Origin: an uncultured Eubacteriales bacterium
GTDB taxonomy: Bacteria; Bacillota; Clostridia; Oscillospirales; Oscillospiraceae
NCBI GenBank assembly: GCA_900540545.1
Contig: UQGJ01000100.1
Span: 1 to 7,634, forward strand
DNA length: 7,634 nt
Direction of reading: 5' to 3'
Below the pieces are notes generated by a model, which saw nothing but the letters and a program-made list of their open reading frames with translations, was not told where the DNA came from and did no database searches. Shown here piece by piece: positions 1-7,570 of this stretch (the stretch's first letter is position 1; each line of letters starts with the position of its first letter). A program made the position numbers and the translations under genes.

Positions 1-73
1 TTTTCTTTCGGTTCCTTTCTCAAACGAGAAAGGACCCCCCGCCGGAGGCGCCCCCAGCAGGGCCCTCCCTGCC
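1..73 (+). repeat. Hairpin repeat, copy A (cut by window edge)
   Basis: This is the left-most of three related copies (see 4503-4583 and 7571-7634). It starts with TTTTCTTTCGGTTCC, exactly as copy B does apart from one C further on. A 9-bp perfect stem follows (TCCTTTCTC at 13-21, loop AAAC, GAGAAAGGA at 26-34), then CCCCCC and a GCCGGAGG core. A second small hairpin, GCAGGG-CCCT-CCCTGC, lies at 57-72. The copy ends right beside the stop codon of the minus-strand HD gene (74-76), so it forms that gene's 3' untranslated region. Neither strand has a U-run after the main stem, so it is not a standard intrinsic terminator. The full left boundary lies outside the window. Confidence 0.6.
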
Positions 74-595
74 TTACGCCGCGTTCCGATACCCCGGCAG
101 CACCAGCACCGGCATGGGGCGCTCCTCAAAGGCCGCCGCGTCCGGCGTCAGGCGGAGCAGTTCGGCCACGGCGCAGACCTTATCCACGCAGCTCACCACA
201 AAGGACTCCCAATAGCGGTAGGGCCGCAGGGTCAGGGGAAACATGTGCTTGGCGATGATGTCCTTCTCCTTGTCCGTAAGGTCGAAGAAAAGCTGGGCGT
301 TGCGCAGGGCCTCCTTGGGGTGCTCCGTGCCGTGCCACTTACCGTTGGGGGCCTTCTGGCCCTTCCAATCGTAGAGGTACAGGTCATGGAGCAGGCCGCC
401 CCGGGCCGCCGCGGCCGCGTCCAGTCCCAGGCGGCGGGCGACACGCCAGGACCAGTAAGACACCAGCGCCGAATGGTGAAAACAGCTGAACCCCTTGGCG
501 TGCTGGGGCAGCTCCTCCATGGACCGGACGGCGGGATGGTCCATCATCTCTTCCACACAGGCCAGATAGGCCGTTTTTCCTTCAAAATTCCACAT
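74..595 (-). CDS. HD-domain protein, probable metal-dependent phosphohydrolase
   Basis: A 173-residue soluble protein with the HD-superfamily pattern. Candidate metal ligands are H40/H41 in CFHHS, the H70-D71 doublet in GGLLHDLYLYDW, H88 and H92 in KWHGTEHP, H117 in AKHMFPLT and D138 in SCVDKV. Known HD proteins of this size hydrolyse phosphomonoesters or nucleotides with bound divalent metals; the substrate here cannot be told from sequence. There is no signal peptide or membrane segment, and no fused GGDEF, response-regulator or RelA-type synthetase domain. I place the start at the ATG at 593-595. A GTG at 602-604 is in frame, but it overlaps the AAAGGAG ribosome binding site (604-610), so it is unlikely to be used. 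The gene is divergent from hsp20, and no other gene shares its transcription unit within the window. I see no convincing promoter; ATCATA at 626-631 (TATGAT on the coding strand) is a lone -10-like hexamer. Confidence 0.85.
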   Translation of the reverse strand: MWNFEGKTAYLACVEEMMDHPAVRSMEELPQHAKGFSCFHHSALVSYWSWRVARRLGLDAAAAARGGLLHDLYLYDWKGQKAPNGKWHGTEHPKEALRNAQLFFDLTDKEKDIIAKHMFPLTLRPYRYWESFVVSCVDKVCAVAELLRLTPDAAAFEERPMPVLVLPGYRNAA

Positions 596-603
596 TTGGA
601 ACA

Positions 604-610
604 CTCCTTT
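604..610 (-). promoter_or_regulatory. Ribosome binding site deciding the HD gene start
   Basis: The minus strand reads AAAGGAG, then 8 nt, then ATG (595-593). The upstream in-frame GTG begins on the last G of this site, so the site can only serve the ATG three codons further in. Confidence 0.75.
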
Positions 611-708
611 TGCTTTGGTAGGTCTATCATACCGCCTCCCCTTTTGGATTTTCTTTGCCCCGGATTAAGAATTTCTTACGTCCAACGGAAGAAGTGCGAA
701 ACGCGGTT

Positions 709-735
709 TTAGCACTCTTGTCTTGCGAGTGCTAA
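709..735. promoter_or_regulatory. CIRCE operator (HrcA binding site)
   Basis: The sequence is TTAGCACTC, nine bases, then GAGTGCTAA: an exact match to the CIRCE consensus with perfect 9-bp inverted arms. CIRCE is the operator of the HrcA repressor, which in Firmicutes normally controls groESL and hrcA-grpE-dnaK-dnaJ and is kept active by GroEL. Here it lies 110 bp upstream of the hsp20 start codon. It overlaps the -35 region of the best promoter candidate, so bound HrcA would block RNA polymerase. hrcA itself is not in the window. Because the operator is symmetrical and lies in a divergent spacer, it could in principle also affect the HD gene, but nothing shows that it does. Confidence 0.95.
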
Positions 736-745
736 AGTTTACAAT
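718..745 (+). promoter_or_regulatory. Probable sigma-A promoter of hsp20-clpB
   Basis: TTGTCT (718-723) and TACAAT (740-745) are separated by 16 bp. The -10 hexamer matches the consensus at 5 of 6 positions and the -35 at 4 of 6. The -35 lies inside the CIRCE spacer, as expected for HrcA-repressed promoters. Transcription would begin near 752, giving a leader of roughly 94 nt. A weaker alternative is TTTACA (738-743), 17 bp, CAGAAT (761-766). TATACT at 786-791 looks like a -10 but has no -35 at a usable distance. Confidence 0.55.
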
Positions 746-810
746 TTGGTCACACTTTTTCAGAATTTTATTCACAGACCCGATTTATACTAACGTCAGA
801 AAAACAAGGA

Positions 811-827
811 GGGGTCCAAGAGGCCCC
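811..827 (+). promoter_or_regulatory. Small leader hairpin just upstream of the hsp20 ribosome binding site
   Basis: GGGGTC (811-816) can pair with GGCCCC (822-827) around the loop CAAGA, including one G-U pair. The 5' arm overlaps an unused Shine-Dalgarno-like run, AAGGAGGGG (806-814), which has no start codon at a usable distance. The hairpin ends 3 nt before the functional site AAAGGAG (831-837). It may simply space or expose the real site; a regulatory role is only a guess. Confidence 0.25.
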
Positions 828-830
828 GGA

Positions 831-837
831 AAAGGAG
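831..837 (+). promoter_or_regulatory. Ribosome binding site of hsp20
   Basis: AAAGGAG lies 8 nt before the ATG at 846. This fixes the start there rather than at the in-frame ATG-free extension that reaches back to 723, inside the operator. Confidence 0.8.
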
Positions 838-845
838 ACGATTTT

Positions 846-1274
846 ATGTTTGGCATGATTCCCTTCTCTCACAGCGACGACAATTTCTTCGACACCTTCG
901 ACAACTTCACCCGCAAATTCTTCAACGGCACCACCGCCACCCTGCCCGATTTCCGCACCGACATCCGGGACGCGGGCGACAAGTTCGTGCTGGAGGCCGA
1001 GCTGCCCGGCTTCGCCAAGGAGGACATCTCCCTGGACGTGAAGGACGGCATCCTCACCATCTCCGCCCAGCATCGGGAGGAGAGCGAGGAGAAGGGCGAC
1101 AAGGGCGAGTACATCCGCCGGGAGCGCCGGTTCGGGTCCTTCTCCCGCAGCTTCGACATCTCCGGCATCGACGAGAGCGCCATCACCGCCGCCTACAACA
1201 ACGGCGTACTGGAGCTGAGCCTGCCCAAGGTGGTCCCCGCCGTGCCGGAGAGCCGCCGGATCGCCATCGAGTAA
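846..1274 (+). CDS. Small heat shock protein, Hsp20/alpha-crystallin family
   Basis: A 142-residue ATP-independent holdase of the cytoplasm. It binds unfolding proteins and keeps them in a form that ClpB and DnaK can recover. A short N-terminal arm rich in phenylalanine (about residues 1-35, with FFDTFDNF) is typical of the oligomer-forming, substrate-binding arm. The alpha-crystallin domain runs from about residue 36 to 130, with FVLEAELPGFAKEDI near 47-61 and the hallmark AAYNNGVLELSLPK at 115-128. The C-terminal tail ends RRIAIE; its IAI (139-141) is the I-x-I motif that docks onto the neighbouring dimer. The reading frame stays open back to 723, but that extension runs through the CIRCE element and promoter and has no ribosome binding site. 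It lies directly behind a perfect CIRCE operator, so HrcA repression relieved by heat or unfolded protein is expected. clpB follows 94 bp downstream on the same strand. Confidence 0.95.
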   Translation: MFGMIPFSHSDDNFFDTFDNFTRKFFNGTTATLPDFRTDIRDAGDKFVLEAELPGFAKEDISLDVKDGILTISAQHREESEEKGDKGEYIRRERRFGSFSRSFDISGIDESAITAAYNNGVLELSLPKVVPAVPESRRIAIE

Positions 1275-1294
1275 GCACCGACCCCAGACAAGCG

Positions 1295-1325
1295 GGGCGC
1301 CGGCCCAGAGGACCGGCGCCCTTTT
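1295..1325 (+). terminator. Intergenic terminator-like hairpin between hsp20 and clpB
   Basis: GGGCGCCGG (1295-1303) pairs perfectly with CCGGCGCCC (1313-1321) across a 9-nt loop and is followed by TTTTCCTTCTC. The stem is strong, but the U-run is short and broken by C, so it is probably only partly efficient. No clear promoter fits between it and the clpB start at 1369. clpB is therefore most likely transcribed by read-through, giving less clpB than hsp20 message. Confidence 0.75.
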
Positions 1326-1350
1326 CCTTCTCTAATTACTTCGCCCCGCG

Positions 1351-1357
1351 AAAGGAG
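1351..1357 (+). promoter_or_regulatory. Ribosome binding site of clpB
   Basis: AAAGGAG lies 11 nt before the ATG at 1369, a slightly long but workable spacing. No other in-frame start is supported. Confidence 0.7.
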
Positions 1358-1368
1358 TGTGAACCACC

Positions 1369-3981
<2,613 letters not shown>

Positions 3982-3989
3982 GACGCGGC

Positions 3990-4025
3990 AAGGCCCGCGG
4001 CCCTGGAAGGGGCCGCGGGCCTTTT
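3990..4025 (+). terminator. Rho-independent terminator of clpB
   Basis: A 14-bp perfect stem, AAGGCCCGCGGCCC (3990-4003) against GGGCCGCGGGCCTT (4010-4023), with loop TGGAAG and TTTT at the end. It starts 8 nt after the clpB stop codon. The U-run is short, but the stem is very GC-rich. Confidence 0.85.
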
Positions 4026-4055
4026 GGGTCGGTATTGCGGGGACACGGCGGGGAA

Positions 4056-4082
4056 CGGCCCGTCGGGGACACCGGGCCCTAC
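4056..4082. repeat. GC-rich palindromic repeat, degenerate member of the CCCTAC family
   Basis: GGCCCG (4057-4062) and CGGGCC (4073-4078) form a 6-bp stem and are followed by CTAC. The pattern of a GGCC-type palindrome ending in CCCTAC recurs at 4163-4188 and, inverted, at 4210-4235. This looks like a worn copy of the same dispersed element. Confidence 0.4.
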
Positions 4083-4103
4083 GGGGGGCAGGACGGGAGA
4101 TGC

Positions 4104-4140
4104 GGATTGCCACACCAGTTTGCGAACTGGCTCGCAATGA
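4104..4140. repeat. REP-like palindromic repeat (ATTGC/GCAAT)
   Basis: Nested inverted arms: ATTGC (4106-4110) with GCAAT (4134-4138), and CCAGTT (4115-4120) with AACTGG (4125-4130) around a TGCG loop. The two stems are separated by internal loops CACA and CTC. It ends in GCAATGACAGG. I recall similar units scattered through genomes of gut Clostridia, but only one copy is present here. There is no coding potential. The form fits REP/BIME-type elements moved by a host transposase. Confidence 0.55.
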
Positions 4141-4162
4141 CAGGGACGCTGGTGACGGGGGA

Positions 4163-4235
4163 CGGGCGGCCGCAAGGGCCGCCCCTACGGCAGAAATCGA
4201 AAGTCTCTTGTAGGGGCCGCCCACTGGGCGGCCCG
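4163..4235. repeat. 73-bp compound inverted repeat with paired GTAGGGGC ends
   Basis: Two hairpins face each other. The first is GGGCGGCC (4164-4171), loop GCAAG, GGCCGCCC (4177-4184). The second is GGGCCGCCC (4214-4222), loop ACT, GGGCGGCCC (4226-4234). Between them, GCCCCTAC (4181-4188) and GTAGGGGC (4210-4217) are a perfect 8-bp inverted pair around a 21-nt centre of lower GC. So the unit can fold either as two small hairpins or as one large one. It looks like a MITE- or REP-type intergenic element; no target-site duplication is evident. Confidence 0.55.
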
Positions 4236-4453
4236 TGCAGATTGGCAATGGGCGTAAGGCCGATTCAAAAACGCTTCGACCAATGGCGGCCTGTTTGCAC
4301 CAAATAAAACGCAACTACTATCGAGTTTTGCCGGGTCATATGCCGAGGGGCGGCAGCCGAAGTTGTTCCAGCGCCAGACCGATACGAGCTGCAACGGCTT
4401 TCAAGTCTTGCCAACCAACATAAACCGTACCGCCGCCCGGACGAACCCGGGGT
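4236..4453. other. Intergenic stretch with no supported intact gene
   Basis: This part of the clpB-uvrA gap is less GC-rich than the flanking genes between about 4260 and 4330 (for example CAAATAAAACGC near 4302). It has no open frame with both a ribosome binding site and family resemblance. Several short frames cross it on both strands, but they run through the neighbouring palindromes, so they are probably chance. The only stretch that resembles protein is described at 4336-4452. Confidence 0.5.
4336..4452 (-). pseudogene. Possible gene fragment, unrecognised
   Basis: On the minus strand a frame ending at the TGA at 4338-4336 reads GGGTVYVGWQDLKAVAARIG and then LALEQLRLPPLGI. This is balanced, helix-like sequence unlike the arginine- and proline-rich noise of other shadow frames. 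No start codon or ribosome binding site is found. Upstream, the frame runs into the long hairpin at 4454-4502. It could be the 3' end of a lost gene carried in by a repeat, or chance. I do not recognise the family. Confidence 0.2.
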
Positions 4454-4511
4454 CCAGGGGGACAGCGATAGGGGAACAAAGTTCCCCGTGCTGTCCCCCT
4501 GGTTTTCTTTC
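4454..4511 (+). repeat. Long two-part hairpin followed by TTTTCTTTC
   Basis: The outer stem is perfect over 13 bp: CCAGGGGGACAGC (4454-4466) with GCTGTCCCCCTGG (4490-4502). After an asymmetric internal loop (GATA against GT), a 7-bp inner stem GGGGAAC/GTTCCCC (4471-4477, 4481-4487) closes on an AAA loop. TTTTCTTTC follows at once on the plus strand, so it could act as a backup terminator for clpB read-through. The same TTTTCTTTC begins repeat copy A at position 1, where anything upstream is cut off, so this hairpin may belong to the repeat unit. Confidence 0.6.
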
Positions 4512-4583
4512 GGTTCCCTTTCTGAAACCAGAAAGGGAACCCCCCGGAGGGACTCCGCCCCTGGCAGGGGCCCCGCCCTGGCG
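4503..4583 (+). repeat. Hairpin repeat, copy B (complete)
   Basis: TTTTCTTTC leads into a perfect 12-bp stem, GGTTCCCTTTCT (4512-4523), loop GAAACC, AGAAAGGGAACC (4530-4541). CCCCCCGGAGGG follows (4540-4551), then the palindrome GCCCCTG-G-CAGGGGC (4557-4571). The order of parts matches copy A. The CCCCCCGGAGGG core is identical in inverted copy C near the right edge. It has no coding potential. No U-run follows the stem in either direction, which argues against a simple terminator. Confidence 0.65.
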
Positions 4584-4585
4584 TA

Positions 4586-4617
4586 AAAAGGCCATCCCAA
4601 CTCCGGGATGGCCTTTT
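4586..4617 (-). terminator. Bidirectional terminator, probably serving uvrA
   Basis: AAAAGGCCATCCC (4586-4598) pairs perfectly with GGGATGGCCTTTT (4605-4617) around a 6-nt loop. Read on the minus strand the stem ends in TTTTTACG, about 93 nt after the uvrA stop codon; read on the plus strand it ends in TTTTAAT. It therefore insulates the convergent clpB and uvrA units from both sides. Confidence 0.85.
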
Positions 4618-4629
4618 AATACCTGAATT

Positions 4630-4709
4630 TTATGTCCGCTTGATAAAAAAGTTCAGCACGAACGCCATCACCGTGAAGCAGGGCGAAGGGAGCGGCCACA
4701 GCAGCGCTG
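4630..4709 (-). pseudogene. Possible 3' remnant of a membrane-protein gene
   Basis: Directly after the uvrA stop codon, a different minus-strand frame reads VTALLWPLPSPCFTVMAF, then VLNFFIKRT and a TAA stop at 4632-4630. This resembles the end of an integral membrane protein: a hydrophobic helix followed by a short positive tail. The frame has no start or ribosome binding site and is cut off where uvrA ends. It may be the 3' tail of a gene lost by deletion when uvrA came to lie here, and the terminator at 4586-4617 may originally have served it. The frame is short, so chance is possible. Confidence 0.3.
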
Positions 4710-7535
4710 TTACTCCAGAACCCGCTTGAGATACTGCCCCGTATAACTCTGGGGGCACTTTGCCACCTCTTCCGGCGTGCCGGTGCAGACGATGTGCCCG
4801 CCGCCGTCGCCGCCCTCGGGGCCCAGGTCGATGACGTAGTCCGCCGTCTTGATGACGTCCAGGTTGTGCTCGATGACCAGCACCGTGTTCCCGTTGTCCA
4901 CCAGCCGCTGGAGGACCTCCATCAGCTTGTGGACATCGGCGGTGTGCAGGCCGGTGGTGGGCTCGTCCAGGATATAGATGGTGCTGCCGGTGCCCCGCCG
5001 GGCCAACTCGGTGGCCAGCTTGACCCGCTGGGCCTCGCCGCCGGACAGCTCGGTGGAGGGCTGGCCCAGCTTCACGTAGGACAGGCCCACGTCGTACAGG
5101 GTCTGGAGCTTGTTATAGAGCCGGGGGAGGTTCTCGAAGAAGGGCAGGGCCTCCTCCACGGTCATCTCCAAAACCTCGTAGATATTCTTGCCCTTGTACT
5201 TGACCTCCAGGGTCTCCCGGTTGTACCGCTTGCCGCCGCAGACCTCACAGGGGACGTAGATGTCGGGCAGGAAGTGCATCTCGATTTTCAGCAGACCGTC
5301 GCCCTGGCAGGCCTCGCACCGGCCGCCCCGGACGTTGAAGGAGAACCGGCCGGGGCCGTAACCCCTGGCCTTGGCGTCCTGGGTGGAGGCAAAGAGGTCC
5401 CGGATGTCGTTGAACAGGCCGGTGTAGGTGGCCGGGTTTGACCGGGGAGTCCGGCCGATGGGGGACTGGTCGATGTCGATGACCTTGTCCAGGTACTCCT
5501 CGCCCTCGATGGCGTCGTGCTTGCCGGAGCGGCACTTGGCCCGGTTCAGGTCGGCGGCCAGCTTCTTGAACAAAATCTCGTTGACCAGAGAGGACTTGCC
5601 GGAGCCGGACACGCCGGTGACGCAGGTGAAGGTCCCCAGGGGGATGGACACGTCCACGTGGTCCAGGTTGTTCTCCGCCGCGCCCCTGACCGTCAGATAC
5701 TTCCCGCTGCCCTTCCGGCGTTCGGTGGGCACGGGGATTTTTTTGCGCCCGGAGAGGTAGTCGCCGGTGATGGAGCCGGGGGTGTCCATGATCTCCTGGG
5801 CGGTGCCGCAGGCGATGACCTGGCCGCCGTGGACCCCCGCGCCGGGGCCGATGTCCACGATATAGTCGGCCTCCCGCATGGTGTCCTCGTCGTGTTCCAC
5901 CACCAGCAGGGTGTTGCCCAGGTCCCGCAGGTGCTTGAGGGTGGCCAGCAGCTTGTCGTTGTCCCGCTGGTGCAGGCCGATGGAGGGCTCGTCCAGAATA
6001 TAGAGGACCCCCATCAGGGAGGAGCCGATTTGAGTCGCCAGCCGGATGCGCTGGCTCTCGCCGCCGGACAGGGTGGCGGCGGCCCGGCTCAGGGTCAGAT
6101 ATTGCAGGCCCACGGACTGGAGGAAGCCCAGCCGGTTCTTGATCTCCTTCAAAATCCGCTCGGCAATCAGCATTTTCTGGGGGGACAACTCCAGGCCGTC
6201 CACGAAGGCCAGGGCGTCGTTCACCGACTTGTGGCAGAAGTCGTCGATGTTGATGTCCCCCACGGTGACGGCCAACGCCTCCTTCCGCAGGCGCTTGCCG
6301 CCGCAGTCGGGGCAGGGCCGCTCGGCCATGCACTCCTCCAGCTCCCGGCGCATGCCGTCGGACTGAGTCTCCCGGTAGCGGCGCTCCAGGTTGTTGATGA
6401 CCCCCTCGAAGGCCTGGTACAGGGTGCCCTGGCCGTTCTCCCGCTCGTAGGTGAGTTTGAGCTTCTCCCCCTTGGTGCCGTAGAGGATCACGTCCATGAC
6501 CGCCGGGGGCAGGTCCTTCACAGGGGTGGTGAGCTTGAACTTATACTTCTGGGCCAGGGCCTCAAAGTACATGCGGGAGATGGAGTCGCCCTTCACGTTG
6601 TTCCAGCCGGAGGCGGTGATGGCCCCCTCCAGGATGGACAGGTTGGGGTTGGGGATGATGAGGCCAGGGTCCACCTTCAGCTGGCTGCCCAGGCCGGTGC
6701 AGGTGGGGCAGGCGCCGAAGGGGTTGTTGAAGGAGAACATGCGGGGGGCCAGCTCCTCGATGGAGATGCCGCAGTCCTCGCAGGCGTAGTTCTGGGAGAA
6801 GAGGATGTCCCGGTCCTCATTGACGATGTTGATGATGACCAGGCCCCCGGACAGCCCGGCGGCCACCTCCACCGAGTCGGTGAGGCGGCGGGTGATGTCG
6901 TCCTTGATGACCAAGCGGTCCACCACGATCTCGATGTTGTGCTTCTTGTTCTTGTCCAGGGGAATGTCCTCGGTGAGGTCGTAGATGGAGCCGTCGGCCC
7001 GGGCGCGGACGTAGCCGGACTTGCGGGCGTCCTCGAAAATTTTCTGGTGCTCGCCCTTCTTGCCCCGGATGACAGGGGCCATGATCTGGATGCGGGTGGC
7101 CTCGGGCAGGGCCATGACCTGGTCGATGATCTGGTCCACGGTCTGCTGCTTGATCTCCTTGCCGCACTTGGGGCAGTGTGGGGTGCCCACCCGGGCCCAC
7201 AGCAGGCGGAGGTAGTCGTAGATCTCCGTCACCGTGCCCACGGTGGAGCGGGGGTTCTTGCTGGTGGTCTTCTGGTCGATGGAGATGGCGGGGGACAGGC
7301 CGTCGATATAGTCCACGTCGGGCTTCTCCATCTGGCCCAGGAACATGCGGGCATAGGAGGACAGGGACTCCACGTACCGGCGCTGGCCCTCGGCGTAGAT
7401 GGTATCGAAGGCCAGGGAGGACTTGCCGGAGCCGGACAGGCCGGTCAGCACGACGAGCTTGTCCCGGGGGATGGTCACGTCGATATTTTTCAGGTTGTTG
7501 GCGCGGGCGCCCTTGACATGGATGTGGTCGAGCAT
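4710..7535 (-). CDS. uvrA: UvrABC excinuclease, damage-sensing ATPase subunit A
   Basis: UvrA dimers scan DNA for bulky, helix-distorting damage and load UvrB, starting nucleotide excision repair. At 941 residues it is full length (E. coli 940) and intact. The N-terminal ATPase has Walker A GLSGSGKSS (32-40). Cys pairs lie at C121/C124, at C252/C255 with C276/C279 (first zinc module) and at C408/C411. The signature LSGGESQR (489-496) and Walker B YILDEPS (512-518) complete the first site. The second ATPase has Walker A GVSGSGKSS (641-649), the DNA-contacting zinc finger C740/C743-x19-C763/C766, signature LSGGEAQR (830-837) and Walker B YILDEPT (854-860). The ATG has AAAGGAG 9 nt upstream. In many Clostridia uvrB precedes uvrA; the upstream 99 bp here hold no uvrB end and no clear promoter, so the operon question lies outside the window. 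I found no LexA/DinR box. Confidence 0.99.
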   Translation of the reverse strand: MLDHIHVKGARANNLKNIDVTIPRDKLVVLTGLSGSGKSSLAFDTIYAEGQRRYVESLSSYARMFLGQMEKPDVDYIDGLSPAISIDQKTTSKNPRSTVGTVTEIYDYLRLLWARVGTPHCPKCGKEIKQQTVDQIIDQVMALPEATRIQIMAPVIRGKKGEHQKIFEDARKSGYVRARADGSIYDLTEDIPLDKNKKHNIEIVVDRLVIKDDITRRLTDSVEVAAGLSGGLVIINIVNEDRDILFSQNYACEDCGISIEELAPRMFSFNNPFGACPTCTGLGSQLKVDPGLIIPNPNLSILEGAITASGWNNVKGDSISRMYFEALAQKYKFKLTTPVKDLPPAVMDVILYGTKGEKLKLTYERENGQGTLYQAFEGVINNLERRYRETQSDGMRRELEECMAERPCPDCGGKRLRKEALAVTVGDINIDDFCHKSVNDALAFVDGLELSPQKMLIAERILKEIKNRLGFLQSVGLQYLTLSRAAATLSGGESQRIRLATQIGSSLMGVLYILDEPSIGLHQRDNDKLLATLKHLRDLGNTLLVVEHDEDTMREADYIVDIGPGAGVHGGQVIACGTAQEIMDTPGSITGDYLSGRKKIPVPTERRKGSGKYLTVRGAAENNLDHVDVSIPLGTFTCVTGVSGSGKSSLVNEILFKKLAADLNRAKCRSGKHDAIEGEEYLDKVIDIDQSPIGRTPRSNPATYTGLFNDIRDLFASTQDAKARGYGPGRFSFNVRGGRCEACQGDGLLKIEMHFLPDIYVPCEVCGGKRYNRETLEVKYKGKNIYEVLEMTVEEALPFFENLPRLYNKLQTLYDVGLSYVKLGQPSTELSGGEAQRVKLATELARRGTGSTIYILDEPTTGLHTADVHKLMEVLQRLVDNGNTVLVIEHNLDVIKTADYVIDLGPEGGDGGGHIVCTGTPEEVAKCPQSYTGQYLKRVLE

Positions 7536-7544
7536 GGTTTGGTT

Positions 7545-7551
7545 CTCCTTT
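7545..7551 (-). promoter_or_regulatory. Ribosome binding site of uvrA
   Basis: On the minus strand AAAGGAG is followed by 9 nt and the ATG at 7535-7533. This supports the annotated start, which also matches the usual UvrA N-terminus (I-x-V-K-G-A-R-x-N-N-L-K). Confidence 0.8.
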
Positions 7552-7570
7552 GTATTGCGATAAAATCAGA

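Noticed and set aside
245..712. Plus-strand open frame opposite the HD gene
   Set aside because: No ribosome binding site or recognisable motif. It is a shadow of the HD gene and runs into its leader region.
748..820. CtsR operator upstream of hsp20
   Set aside because: GGTCACAC and GGGGTCC do not form the tandem GGTCAAA heptad repeat required.
723..845. 41-residue N-terminal extension of Hsp20
   Set aside because: It would begin inside the CIRCE element and promoter, has no ribosome binding site, and the sequence does not look like an Hsp20 arm.
4056..4235. CRISPR array
   Set aside because: The units are inverted, unequal and unevenly spaced, with no direct repeats or spacers.
4471..4487. 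GGGGAACAAAGTTCCCC as a LexA/DinR (SOS) box
   Set aside because: The Firmicute box needs GAAC-N4-GTTC; here the spacer is 3, and the site lies far from any promoter. It is the inner stem of the long hairpin.
5245..6333. 362-residue alternative frame within uvrA
   Set aside because: Arginine-, proline- and glycine-rich frame-shifted reading of uvrA; the uvrA frame is intact throughout.
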